This document shows positions 52,681 through 60,704 of a stretch of 64,000 nt of DNA, in pieces. The translations under genes were made by a program, and so were the position numbers. Below the pieces are notes generated by a model, which made no database searches, had not been told where the DNA came from, and saw only the letters and a program-made list of their open reading frames with translations. Source of the DNA: an uncultured Lachnospiraceae bacterium (GTDB lineage: Bacteria; Bacillota; Clostridia; Lachnospirales; Lachnospiraceae); the NCBI GenBank assembly GCA_947367855.1, contig CANBFE010000017.1, positions 1 to 64,000 on the forward strand, written 5' to 3'. The first letter of the stretch is position 1; each line of letters begins with the position of its first letter.

Positions 52681-53624
52681 TAGGAAACCTCCAAAATATT
52701 ATTTATTAGTATATCAACTGCTTCTTCGATACGCTCATCAGGGTTATCCCTTAGGGATATGGCAAGAGAAAGAGGGTCTACTGTACCATTTCCAGATAGA
52801 ATATCGGGATCATATTTCCATAGTTCAACTTTAATCTGTGCAGAAGCATCTATTAGAACGTCCGTTCCAATAGCCCCTTCCTTTTTTCCATTTACTGCAT
52901 AACAGAGAATGTCGGGTGGATTTATCATACTCATCTGAGACAGGGCAGACATACCGGCTATTCGCATTGTCGACCGAGGGGTCTGTTTATCTGCATATAT
53001 TGTTTTTTGGACAGGAGAGATAAGATAAGGCTGCATCTTATCATACAACTCACGCGCTGTATATTTTCCAGTCAGTTTTTTTTTGACACCATCTTTTTCA
53101 GTAGTGAAAAAAGTGGTTTGTTCTAACTGACGGACTGCCCGTGTGACAGTCATTGCAGAAAATCCCAGTTGTTTGCCTGCATCATTCATATAGATCTGTT
53201 TTTTTTTCTGATATAGATAGTAAAAGAATAAAACCTGAGCAGATGGTTGTAATTTTTCTCTTTTAACGCTTTCGGCACTAAATTTATTCTGCAGTGCAAT
53301 ACCCAGGAAAGGGAGATAAATCTGTTTTTCCGGAACAATGAATGGTATATGCGCTGAGAGCATATATTGTAGTCGGCTCCGACTTATATTTTTTAGAATA
53401 ATTACTACAGGGAGTGGTTCCAGTTTTTGAATCTTTATAATTTGTTTTTTTACGGAAGCTAATTGGTCAAGTTCTGTTTTAGGGTATAAAAAAAGTGTCT
53501 TAACTGAATCAAGAGTAGCCTGCTGAAAGTCATAACGATCCAACAGGTGATAAGGAAGGTTATTGGTATATTTCCATGGTTGATAATAAACTTTAAGTCC
53601 AAGTGTATTTTCAATATAGTCCAT
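52680..53624 (-). CDS. Winged-helix protein paired with the nucleotidyltransferase, probable antitoxin
   Basis: A 314-residue protein with a central winged helix-turn-helix at about residues 128-187 (MNDAGKQLGFSAMTVTRAVR). It is flanked by an N-terminal domain of about 120 residues (FIVPEKQIYLPFLG) and a C-terminal domain of about 125. Classical AbiEi antitoxins carry the winged helix at the N-terminus, so this is a different build. Its promoter region carries an inverted repeat and a direct repeat over the -35, which suits autorepression. It is the first gene of the pair. Confidence 0.65.
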   Translation of the reverse strand: MDYIENTLGLKVYYQPWKYTNNLPYHLLDRYDFQQATLDSVKTLFLYPKTELDQLASVKKQIIKIQKLEPLPVVIILKNISRSRLQYMLSAHIPFIVPEKQIYLPFLGIALQNKFSAESVKREKLQPSAQVLFFYYLYQKKKQIYMNDAGKQLGFSAMTVTRAVRQLEQTTFFTTEKDGVKKKLTGKYTARELYDKMQPYLISPVQKTIYADKQTPRSTMRIAGMSALSQMSMINPPDILCYAVNGKKEGAIGTDVLIDASAQIKVELWKYDPDILSGNGTVDPLSLAISLRDNPDERIEEAVDILINNILEVS

Positions 53625-53642
53625 AGTATCCTCCTTTATTTT

Positions 53643-53671
53643 ATTTTAACTTATTAAATGTTAAAAGTCAA
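53643..53671 (-). promoter_or_regulatory. Promoter of the AbiE-like pair
   Basis: Read leftwards, TTGACT and TAAAAT are separated by exactly 17 bp. The -10 lies about 20 bp before the start codon and an AAGGAGG site falls between them. Confidence 0.8.
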
Positions 53672-53685
53672 CTTTTATGTTAAAA
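53658..53685. promoter_or_regulatory. Operator repeats over the AbiE-like promoter
   Basis: ATGTTAAAA is repeated directly at 53658 and 53677. Inside lies TAAAAGT-CA-ACTTTTA (53662-53677), a perfect inverted repeat that covers the -35. The regulator of the pair is the natural ligand. Confidence 0.65.
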
Positions 53686-53700
53686 AGAAAATAAATGGAC

Positions 53701-54669
53701 TTAATTTTTTATAATTCCATGACTGCAGAAATAATCAAGCCAGAGGGAATCATATTTCCCCAGCAGATGAACCTCATCCCATGTATAATCAGGATTCAGG
53801 TTTCCGGTATCGTCAGTGACAAGCTCGTTAATATCCAGATAGAAAATGTTTTGGCTGTCTGCCAGTTCGGCTATGCGGTCGTTGCGCTCCTGTATGTTGG
53901 GGTTGTTGAAAATAGGGTCCGATTCCGACTTGCTTTGTTTTACATACATGATGCCACAGACATAGATAATGGCATCCGGCTGCAGCTCTCTCAGGCGGCA
54001 AACTGCTTCTTCATAGGCTTTCATAAAGGAATCCACATTTCCTGTGCCCATTTCGTTGATTCCGATCTCCAGATATATTTTTCCGAAGCTGCGTTTCTGC
54101 AGCGCTTCCTCTATGGTGAGGGACTGACCCTCCTCTTCCTCGGCCTTGCACTGGAACATATTGTAGATGGTCATGCCGTTTTCCGCATAATAGGTAAAAT
54201 TGTCCCAACCGGAGTAAAGCTCTACGCCGGTTACCCTGGAATCACCAATAAACAGGGCATCGTCAAAGTATTCCCGGGTCACATTGGTGAATTCATATTG
54301 TAGAGGTTCTGTCTGGGGTATGTCGTTTTCTGTCAGCGGGGTATCCGGAGGCAGGGAATCTTCCGGCGCACTGGCAGAAGGCGTTTCGGACTGAATCGTT
54401 TCTGTTTCCGTTTCCGCGCCGTCAGAGGGGACAGGGAGATCTTCCGTGTCCGGCTGCGTTGCGGAAGGTATGGGGGAATTGCCGGAAACCATAGTTGAAT
54501 TGCCGGAATTCCAGGGATTATCGTGATGTGCCAGATTTTGTATCAATATGGAGACCGCAGGCTGGGACCAACGGACAGTATGAGTCGTGATAAAGGAAAA
54601 GAGGCTCGCGCAGGCCATGCTCAGCGTAATTGCTGCTAATAGAGGGGTGGAATGCTTTTGTTTTTTCAT
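53701..54669 (-). CDS. SGNH-type hydrolase/acyltransferase, membrane-anchored
   Basis: A 322-residue protein with a basic N-terminus and one hydrophobic segment (residues ~8-28). A Ser/Pro/Glu/Thr-rich linker follows to residue ~125, then an SGNH domain. The blocks seen are FIGDSRV (Ser nucleophile), NGMT, GINEMG and DEVHLL (Asp-His). It lies 64 bp after an MBOAT gene, the pairing used in polysaccharide or peptidoglycan O-acetylation (AlgI-AlgX, PatA-PatB). It probably transfers or removes acetyl groups outside the membrane. Confidence 0.85.
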   Translation of the reverse strand: MKKQKHSTPLLAAITLSMACASLFSFITTHTVRWSQPAVSILIQNLAHHDNPWNSGNSTMVSGNSPIPSATQPDTEDLPVPSDGAETETETIQSETPSASAPEDSLPPDTPLTENDIPQTEPLQYEFTNVTREYFDDALFIGDSRVTGVELYSGWDNFTYYAENGMTIYNMFQCKAEEEEGQSLTIEEALQKRSFGKIYLEIGINEMGTGNVDSFMKAYEEAVCRLRELQPDAIIYVCGIMYVKQSKSESDPIFNNPNIQERNDRIAELADSQNIFYLDINELVTDDTGNLNPDYTWDEVHLLGKYDSLWLDYFCSHGIIKN

Positions 54670-54733
54670 TGGTATACTCCTGTCTATGTAAAAACTACAA
54701 TGTTATAATAAATTTGTGAATGGCTTTAAAATA

Positions 54734-56065
54734 TCAGAAGCCCAGGTACAGGAACGGATTGTGAAGCCCGTTTACGATGCGGTATACACATACCCAGAAC
54801 AGAAAAAACAGAATACCCTTTGCCACAGGAGTATTCCAGAATTTTTTCCAAAGGTAATCTGCCACGGGACTGGACACTGCCAGGGCTGCCAGGAAAAATC
54901 CCAGGTAGGTTTTTCCATGATAAATCCAGTCTGATGGATTCACTGCAATGCCGCTGCCCCAAAAAGGAAAGAGGCGGGTAAAATAGATTCCCAGACTGTT
55001 CAGGTCGGTAATGGCAAAAATTACCCATGTCAGAGGTATCAGGAACCACACATACATACGGGAAAGCAGTTTATGGGCATTGAGGAATTTTCCAAGACAG
55101 AATTTTTCCAGTGTAATAAACAATCCCAGGACCAGTCCCCACAAAAGAAAGTTCCAGGTTATTCCATGCCATATTCCCGTTAAAATCCATACGGCAAACA
55201 GATTAAAACAGGTGCGGAAAGCGCCTGACCTGCTTCCGCCCAGAGGAATGTACAGGTAATCACGGAACCACCGTCCCAGTGACATATGCCACCTGCGGTA
55301 GTATTCGCTGATGCTCCTGGAACGGTAAGGATGATCAAAATTCTGTGGCAGGTCAAATCCCAGCATGCTGCCCAGTCCCACAGCCATCAGGCTATATCCC
55401 TGAAAATCAAAAAAAAGCTGCACGGAATAGGCGGCAGCCCCCATCCAGGCCAATGGAGTGGAAATGCTTTCAAAGCCAACGGTCTGTATATTACGCCACA
55501 GTATTCCTACGGTATCCGCTATCAGAATCTTAAAGGAAAGCCCCAGAATTGTCAGGGATAAACCATATTCCATCTTTTTTGCACTGTATTTCCGTCTTCG
55601 CATCTGTCCTGTGGTGTCCGCATAAGACGTGATGGGACCGGACAGAAGCTTGGGGAACATGGCGGTAAAGGCTCCCAGTTCTGTGAGACTCCGAGCCGGT
55701 TTTTCCCGGCGGAGCCAGACATCAATGTCCATGGACAGCAGGGTAAAGGTATAAAAACTGATACCGGGAGGAAGTGCGTCAGCCCCGTATTTAAAATAGC
55801 AGAGCTGCCCCACATTAAAAATTACAGCCAAAAAAAGCCATACCCTGTTTGAACTGAAATCCATCAGACAGGTAAGCGCATAATTCACGATTATGGAAAT
55901 TGACAGGACCACGGCGCCAACAGGACTGGACAGACCGCAGAACAGAATACCTGACACAAACAGGATTCCGTTCCTGTATTTCACGGGACACAAAAAATAA
56001 AGAACAAAAAATAAAGGAAGAAAGCGGAATAAAAAGTTCAGGTCCGTAAATCCCACTTCAACCAC
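54734..56065 (-). CDS. MBOAT family O-acyltransferase
   Basis: A 443-residue polytopic membrane protein (about ten segments) of the DltB/AlgI type. The conserved signature HMSLGRWFRDYLYIPLGGS and the catalytic histidine in TGIWHGITWNFLLWG are present. It moves acyl groups across the membrane for surface-polymer O-acetylation with the SGNH protein encoded next. The start is a GTG at 56065 or at 56056; GAGGGGGT upstream fits the second better. No polymer-synthesis gene is adjacent. Confidence 0.9.
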   Translation of the reverse strand: MVEVGFTDLNFLFRFLPLFFVLYFLCPVKYRNGILFVSGILFCGLSSPVGAVVLSISIIVNYALTCLMDFSSNRVWLFLAVIFNVGQLCYFKYGADALPPGISFYTFTLLSMDIDVWLRREKPARSLTELGAFTAMFPKLLSGPITSYADTTGQMRRRKYSAKKMEYGLSLTILGLSFKILIADTVGILWRNIQTVGFESISTPLAWMGAAAYSVQLFFDFQGYSLMAVGLGSMLGFDLPQNFDHPYRSRSISEYYRRWHMSLGRWFRDYLYIPLGGSRSGAFRTCFNLFAVWILTGIWHGITWNFLLWGLVLGLFITLEKFCLGKFLNAHKLLSRMYVWFLIPLTWVIFAITDLNSLGIYFTRLFPFWGSGIAVNPSDWIYHGKTYLGFFLAALAVSSPVADYLWKKFWNTPVAKGILFFLFWVCVYRIVNGLHNPFLYLGF

Positions 56066-56145
56066 ACCCCCTCGTTTTCTTTTCTATCTACAGCATACGG
56101 GAAAATATCATCAGAAAAACATCATTTTTGCATCATAGTTGCATA

Positions 56146-56171
56146 AAAAATGCAGGCCGTAACCTGCATTT
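56146..56171 (-). terminator. Terminator of the small coiled-coil gene
   Basis: Read leftwards, AAATGCAGG and CCTGCATTT form a stem with a 6-nt loop followed by a T-run. It lies 20 bp past the stop of the 87-residue gene. Confidence 0.85.
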
Positions 56172-56193
56172 CTTCATTCTGTTCATTACTATT

Positions 56194-56457
56194 CTATTTT
56201 AGTGTTGTCTTTGCCTTCAGGCGGGTGATGTCCCCCATTCTCTCCAGATAAGCCTGCTCCTTCTCCTGATTGATGACATTCCGAAGTTCCTTCAGTTCAT
56301 TTTCTATTCCATCCATCTTCAGCAACACATCGTTGGTGTCGAATTTAGCGGAGGACCCTTTGGATCCCTTGTCACTGAGTTTCTTATAAAGCTTTTCCGT
56401 TTCTTTGTGCAGGCGTTTGGCCTGTTTCCTCACATTTTTCTTTAGACGCAGAATCAT
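56194..56457 (-). CDS. Small basic coiled-coil protein, unknown
   Basis: An 87-residue protein with a basic N-terminal helix (RLKKNVRKQAKRLHKETEKL) and a second predicted helix (GIENELKELRNVINQEKEQ). I do not recognise the family. The unit is complete: promoter at 56520-56548, terminator at 56146-56171. An odd point is that the AGGAGGG site lies 33 nt before the ATG. A GTTAAC-N9-GTTAAC stem in between could bring the two to normal spacing. Confidence 0.65.
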   Translation of the reverse strand: MILRLKKNVRKQAKRLHKETEKLYKKLSDKGSKGSSAKFDTNDVLLKMDGIENELKELRNVINQEKEQAYLERMGDITRLKAKTTLK

Positions 56458-56519
56458 ACTTTTACTGTTAACCGGAATTTAGTTAACGCCCTCCTTTCTG
56501 TTGGTTTTATCCTTTTATT

Positions 56520-56548
56520 ATCATATTCCATTTTGGGTTTATCGTCAA
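56520..56548 (-). promoter_or_regulatory. Promoter of the small coiled-coil gene
   Basis: Read leftwards, TTGACG and TATGAT are separated by exactly 17 bp. Nothing else is seen in 56549-56607. Confidence 0.65.
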
Positions 56549-56607
56549 GGATATTGACAATGTTTATTGTTTACAGATAATAAAAATACGATTAATTAAT
56601 CACAGTA

Positions 56608-56636
56608 TTGACAGGTAATTTATGGCATTGTAAAAT
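56608..56636 (+). promoter_or_regulatory. Promoter of the ComEC-like gene
   Basis: A perfect TTGACA and TAAAAT with a 17-bp spacer. The predicted transcript starts after the first in-frame ATG (56639), which supports the start at 56693. Confidence 0.8.
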
Positions 56637-56692
56637 AAATGCGGTTTTTGAGTCAGGGGAAGGAAATTGACCACAGGAGGATACAGAGTTCA

Positions 56693-57856
56693 ATGAGAGG
56701 CAGACGCAGAAAAGGTAAAATAGCTGTAATGGGCGGAATCACCGGCCTGCTGTTGACGGTTATCGCAATGGGATTTTTTCCGGATTCCGGGGAAGGCCGG
56801 AATACCGGTGAGAGCACTGGCGCATATGTGGAAAGTCAGGATATCCGTGACGGTAAGGAAGAACTGGAGGTTCATTTTCTGGATGTGGGGCAGGGGGACT
56901 GTACGCTGATCAGATGCGGCGACGAGGCCATGCTCATTGATGCAGGAGACAATGAACAGGGGACAAAAATCCAGAGCTATCTGCAGAATCATGGGGTGGA
57001 TGACTTAAAATATGTGGTCTGCACGCATCCGGACGAAGATCATATAGGCGGGATAGACGTAATATTATATAAATTCGATTGTGATACCATCCTTATGACA
57101 GAGGAGGAAAAAGATACCGACACGTACCGGGATGTGGTGAATACCATGGCGGATAAGGGATATCAGCGGACCCTGCCCGTAACAGGACAGCAGTATTCAC
57201 TGGGAGATGCCATATTTACCATTGTAGGGCCTGCTTCTACAGGGAGTGACAGCAACAACAATTCCATTTCCCTTGTTCTGGAACATGGTGAGAACAGATT
57301 TCTGTTTACGGGGGATGCGGAAGAGGAAGAAGAGGAAGATATACTGGGAAGCGGAATATCACTGGATGTGGATATTTACAAGGCAGGGCATCATGGTAGC
57401 AGAACCTCCTCTTCCGAAAATCTCCTGGCGGCAGCGTCTCCCCTCTATGCCGTGATCAGCTGCGGAGAGGGAAATTCCTATGGCCACCCTCATGCAGAGA
57501 CCTTGAATCATTTCCGGTCCATGGGTGTAAAGGTATATCGTACTGATGAGCAGGGAAGCATTGTGGTGACCAGTGACGGCAGTGCGCTGAGCTGGAACTG
57601 CAGTCCTTCCGAGAGCTGGCAGGCAGGAGAACCCACAGTTTCCGCCGCCTCTCCGGAAACTGTACCGGAACCGGAGAGTGAGGCGGAAGCCACGGGAACG
57701 GCAGACTATGTCTGCAATACAAATACCATGAAATTTCATCTTCCGGACTGTTCCAGTGTTGCGCAGATGGAGGAAGAGAATAAGCTTCCCACAAATGCCG
57801 CAAAGGAGGAGCTTATGAACCAGGGATATGCTCCCTGTAACAAATGCAATCCATAG
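56693..57856 (+). CDS. ComEC-like metallo-beta-lactamase protein with C-terminal cysteine motif
   Basis: A 387-residue exported protein. A basic start and one membrane segment are followed by a metallo-beta-lactamase domain like the C-terminal part of ComEC (HFLDVGQGDCTLI, then THPDEDHIGG, LFTGDAEEEEE and KAGHHGSRTSSSE). A Ser/Pro/Glu-rich linker follows. The last ~48 residues carry KFHLPDCSS and APCNKC, an Ada-like metal-binding pattern. It lacks the ComEC channel, so it is likely an extracytoplasmic nuclease or phosphodiesterase. AGGAGG precedes the start. Confidence 0.85.
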   Translation: MRGRRRKGKIAVMGGITGLLLTVIAMGFFPDSGEGRNTGESTGAYVESQDIRDGKEELEVHFLDVGQGDCTLIRCGDEAMLIDAGDNEQGTKIQSYLQNHGVDDLKYVVCTHPDEDHIGGIDVILYKFDCDTILMTEEEKDTDTYRDVVNTMADKGYQRTLPVTGQQYSLGDAIFTIVGPASTGSDSNNNSISLVLEHGENRFLFTGDAEEEEEEDILGSGISLDVDIYKAGHHGSRTSSSENLLAAASPLYAVISCGEGNSYGHPHAETLNHFRSMGVKVYRTDEQGSIVVTSDGSALSWNCSPSESWQAGEPTVSAASPETVPEPESEAEATGTADYVCNTNTMKFHLPDCSSVAQMEEENKLPTNAAKEELMNQGYAPCNKCNP

Positions 57857-57868
57857 GGGATGGGGCGC

Positions 57869-58267
57869 TTACAGAAGGCCTGACAGGAAGCCTGTGCCCA
57901 GGTATTTTGACATGCTCTGATAAGCGGCCAAAGCCCCTGAACCTACAGTGGAATTACCGAAAAGGCTCTGATTGTAAATATTCCTGGTCATTATCCGGAG
58001 CAGTTGATTGTTTTCCTGGCATTTGGCACAACAGGAATTATCGGTGGAGTCGGTTTGTTTTTCCCGGACTCTGCTTTCGGATACTCTGTCAGAGGATACC
58101 TTTTCCGTAATCTCCTGTCTAAGGGCGCCTGAGCCTGCAGCCAGGGTTCTCTTTGCGGAGGCTTCTCCAAGGCAGTTGGCAAAATTGTGTATCCCTGTTG
58201 TCCTCCTGCCGCCTCTCAGGGCGTAATAGTCATTTAGTTCTTTGATCTGGATTTGATCGATTAACAT
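57869..58267 (-). CDS. Unknown 132-residue protein of the LytTR-kinase operon
   Basis: I do not recognise this protein. It starts MLIDQIQIKELNDYYALRGG after an AAGGAG site, 16 bp past the kinase stop. It has two neighbouring cysteine patterns (NSCCAKC) and a Gly/Ser/Leu-rich end. No clear membrane segment is present. The operon order regulator-kinase-unknown suggests a role with the signalling pair. It is too long and too polar to be an AgrD-like peptide precursor. Confidence 0.55.
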   Translation of the reverse strand: MLIDQIQIKELNDYYALRGGRRTTGIHNFANCLGEASAKRTLAAGSGALRQEITEKVSSDRVSESRVREKQTDSTDNSCCAKCQENNQLLRIMTRNIYNQSLFGNSTVGSGALAAYQSMSKYLGTGFLSGLL

Positions 58268-58283
58268 GTTTCTCCTTTCTGCC

Positions 58284-59699
58284 TTATTGGCCTGTTTTCT
58301 TGGTGGAACACTGCTGCAGCAGTACAGTGACACAGAAGGTATTGCCCTCTGTCCGGATTTCCAGGCTTCCGCCGTATTTTTCCGCCGTTCGTTTTACGTT
58401 TGACAGACCAATTCCGTGTGAAAACCCGTTTATTCCGGAAAACTCCTCCTCTTTGGTGGATACAGGGAGATTTGTAGATTTGTCAAAAAGAATATCTCCC
58501 TGAAAGGAATTGCACACTTCCAGAAGGAAAAACTTTTTCTTCACTCTGCTGCAGACAGAAATATATCTTGAACCTTCCGGCACTTTGCTGCAGGCTTCCA
58601 GAGCATTCTGCAGCAGATTGCCTAGGATGATTCCCATGTCATAGGCATTATAGCCCCGGTCTTCCGGATAGGAAAATTCTGCCTGAAAGTCAGTTTTCTG
58701 TTCTTCAGCTGCCTTTCTCTTGTCGTTGAGGATGACGTCTGTTACAGCATTTCCTGTGGAAATAACGGGATCCAGGGCTTTCAGGCTTTTATCCATCCGG
58801 CTGATGTAAGATTCCATGTCTTCATAATGTCCGGCTACAGCCAGGCCCCGGATGGTGGTAAGGTGGTTTTTCAGTTCATGTCTCATGCGGCGGAGTTCTT
58901 CCTGAATTCCCTCTGCCTCCCGAATGCGGTTCTGCATGGCGGACAGCTGCTGTCTGGCCACAAAATAGCCTTCCCGTTCCTCCTGGAGAGACAGAATTTT
59001 CTGACAGGAGGCAATGGCAGTGAGCGTTCCGGCATAAATCAGGGCAGCCATTGCCGGAAGGATGACAGTAAAGACCGGAAAGGTTTCAAAGAGCTGGAAA
59101 ATCCTATTTCCGTTTACCACGATCAGAAGTTTCAGTATAATGTTGACGAACAGGATTCCCATGGCAGGAGTCAGAAGCAGATAGCAAAGCTTCCTGGCAT
59201 GAAGTCGCATTTCTTTTTTCTGCAGCAGTTTTCCGGCTATATGGAGCATGAGGAAAAAAAGCAGATACTGCAGGGCTGTAACGAGAAGATAATTTCCGAA
59301 AGCTTTCAGAAAAATCAGTTCTGCTGTATTTACATCTTTTAAAATCCATTTATCCAGAAAAAAATCTGCACTCCGCATTATGATCATGCTTAGATTCTTA
59401 ATACTGTAAAAAACAGCCCCCAGAAGAAAAATGAATTTCCGTTCCATGCCGAGAAAACCGGAGAATGCCATTAACACAAGGGTTACCGCTGCCATGTGTA
59501 ATTTTCCGCTGAATTCCGGCAGCAGGTACAGAAGGTATCCGATTCCATTGACAAGAAAGATAAGGGAAAGATTTCTCCGCAGGGTCTTTTTTTCATCCCT
59601 GAGAAAAGGATGAAAAAATGCTGCCATAAAGACAGTATTGAAGAGGAATTCAATTCCCATAAAGATCTGATGTGACAGAATATAATTTTCCTGGCTCAT
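58284..59699 (-). CDS. GHKL sensor histidine kinase (AgrC-like)
   Basis: A 471-residue membrane kinase. The N-terminal ~230 residues hold six or seven membrane segments. Then come a coiled coil, the phospho-accepting His274 in RMRHELKNHL, the N box NLLQNALEAC and the G box GIGLSNVKRTAEKYGG. This build matches AgrC-like kinases that detect peptides or envelope signals. It lies 26 bp after its LytTR regulator. No AgrB/AgrD genes are nearby, so the signal is unknown. Confidence 0.9.
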   Translation of the reverse strand: MSQENYILSHQIFMGIEFLFNTVFMAAFFHPFLRDEKKTLRRNLSLIFLVNGIGYLLYLLPEFSGKLHMAAVTLVLMAFSGFLGMERKFIFLLGAVFYSIKNLSMIIMRSADFFLDKWILKDVNTAELIFLKAFGNYLLVTALQYLLFFLMLHIAGKLLQKKEMRLHARKLCYLLLTPAMGILFVNIILKLLIVVNGNRIFQLFETFPVFTVILPAMAALIYAGTLTAIASCQKILSLQEEREGYFVARQQLSAMQNRIREAEGIQEELRRMRHELKNHLTTIRGLAVAGHYEDMESYISRMDKSLKALDPVISTGNAVTDVILNDKRKAAEEQKTDFQAEFSYPEDRGYNAYDMGIILGNLLQNALEACSKVPEGSRYISVCSRVKKKFFLLEVCNSFQGDILFDKSTNLPVSTKEEEFSGINGFSHGIGLSNVKRTAEKYGGSLEIRTEGNTFCVTVLLQQCSTKKTGQ

Positions 59700-59725
59700 C
59701 CCTATGCCTCCTTCATCTGCTTGAA

Positions 59726-60457
59726 TTAGGAAAATGTCCGTAAAAACTGCAGATGCGCCTTCACAAAGCCGTCATATTTGTATTTTGACAGGTTCAAATG
59801 CCTTCCGTTGGTAAGGGTAACCGTCGTTTTGCTGTATTCCTCCACATAGGCCAGGTTCACCAGGATTCCCCTGTGGATCCGGGAGAACTGTCCCTGCAGT
59901 TCCTGCTCCAGATCTCCCAGTTTTGCATAATATTCCAGGGTGGAGTCCTTCAGATGCAGCACGATCTTATGTCCCTGACTTTCAATATATAAAATGCTGT
60001 CAACAGGGAGGATTCTGCTCGCGCCTGCGTATTGGAAAACCAGTTTTTTCTGTTGCCGTTCCAGGAGGATTCGTTCCGCCGCCCTCCGGAAAACCCGGGC
60101 AAACCGATTTTCATCCAGGGGTTTCAGGAGATACTGGAATGCATCCACGTCAAAGGCATCATACACATGGGCTTCATGGCCGGTTACAAAAATAATCAGC
60201 GGCTGCGTCCCGTCTGATGCCCGGATTTGCCGGGCCAGTTCCATGCCGTTGAGCTCCCCTGTGGAAGGATCTGCGTCCGATTCCCCCAGCTCAATATCCA
60301 GAAACAGCAGGTCATAAGCTTTCCATTCATGCAGCAGGGCGCCTGCGGATACATATTCTGTAATCTGGATTTCCTGTTCCTGTTTCTGTTTCCGAATCAG
60401 GGAGACGAGATAACTTCTGATATAAGGTTCGTCGTCGCAAACTGCAATTTTAATCAT
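59726..60457 (-). CDS. LytTR-family response regulator (AgrA-like)
   Basis: A 243-residue regulator. The receiver has acidic Asp8-Asp9, phospho-acceptor Asp54 (LFLDIELGE) and Lys112. The LytTR DNA-binding domain spans ~140-240 (IESQGHKIVLHLKDS, then FSRIHRGILVNLAYVEE). An insertion of about eight residues follows Asp54. The start at 60457 follows AAAGG at normal spacing; upstream methionines have no site. It is the first gene of the operon with the kinase. Confidence 0.93.
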   Translation of the reverse strand: MIKIAVCDDEPYIRSYLVSLIRKQKQEQEIQITEYVSAGALLHEWKAYDLLFLDIELGESDADPSTGELNGMELARQIRASDGTQPLIIFVTGHEAHVYDAFDVDAFQYLLKPLDENRFARVFRRAAERILLERQQKKLVFQYAGASRILPVDSILYIESQGHKIVLHLKDSTLEYYAKLGDLEQELQGQFSRIHRGILVNLAYVEEYSKTTVTLTNGRHLNLSKYKYDGFVKAHLQFLRTFS

Positions 60458-60621
60458 ATTCATGCCTTTCAGGATTCCCATGGGCCGGAGGCCATATACC
60501 ATGTCTCTAATCCGTGTATCGGAAAATTACGGGGAATCTTTATGCCGATTGCGCGAACGGACGGTTTGACAGCGCGAGTGGAAATGCAGGAGCCCGGTTG
60601 AATTGGTTCCGGCCGAAAAGA

Positions 60622-60650
60622 TTGAAAAAAAGTATTTTATAACGTATACT
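60622..60650 (+). promoter_or_regulatory. Promoter of the second TetR gene
   Basis: TTGAAA and TATACT are separated by exactly 17 bp. The rest of 60458-60621 shows nothing further except that the LytTR operon promoter must lie there on the other strand. Confidence 0.75.
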
Positions 60651-60662
60651 GAAAAGCAATAA

Positions 60663-60679
60663 GGTCAGTCTGACTGTCC
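60663..60679. promoter_or_regulatory. Operator-like dyad after the TetR promoter
   Basis: GGTCAGTC-T-GACTGTCC is a dyad with seven of eight positions paired, centred about 20 bp after the -10. It probably binds the TetR protein encoded just downstream. Confidence 0.6.
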
Positions 60680-60704
60680 ATATTTTTTCAAGGAGAACAG
60701 AATC

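Noticed and set aside
53701..54669. Assignment of the SGNH gene to the AbiE-like module
   Set aside because: It has its own ribosome binding site, higher GC, an MBOAT partner on its other side, and lies on the far side of the toxin-antitoxin promoter.
57869..58267. AgrD-like peptide precursor
   Set aside because: At 132 residues it is too long and polar, and no AgrB protease gene is present.
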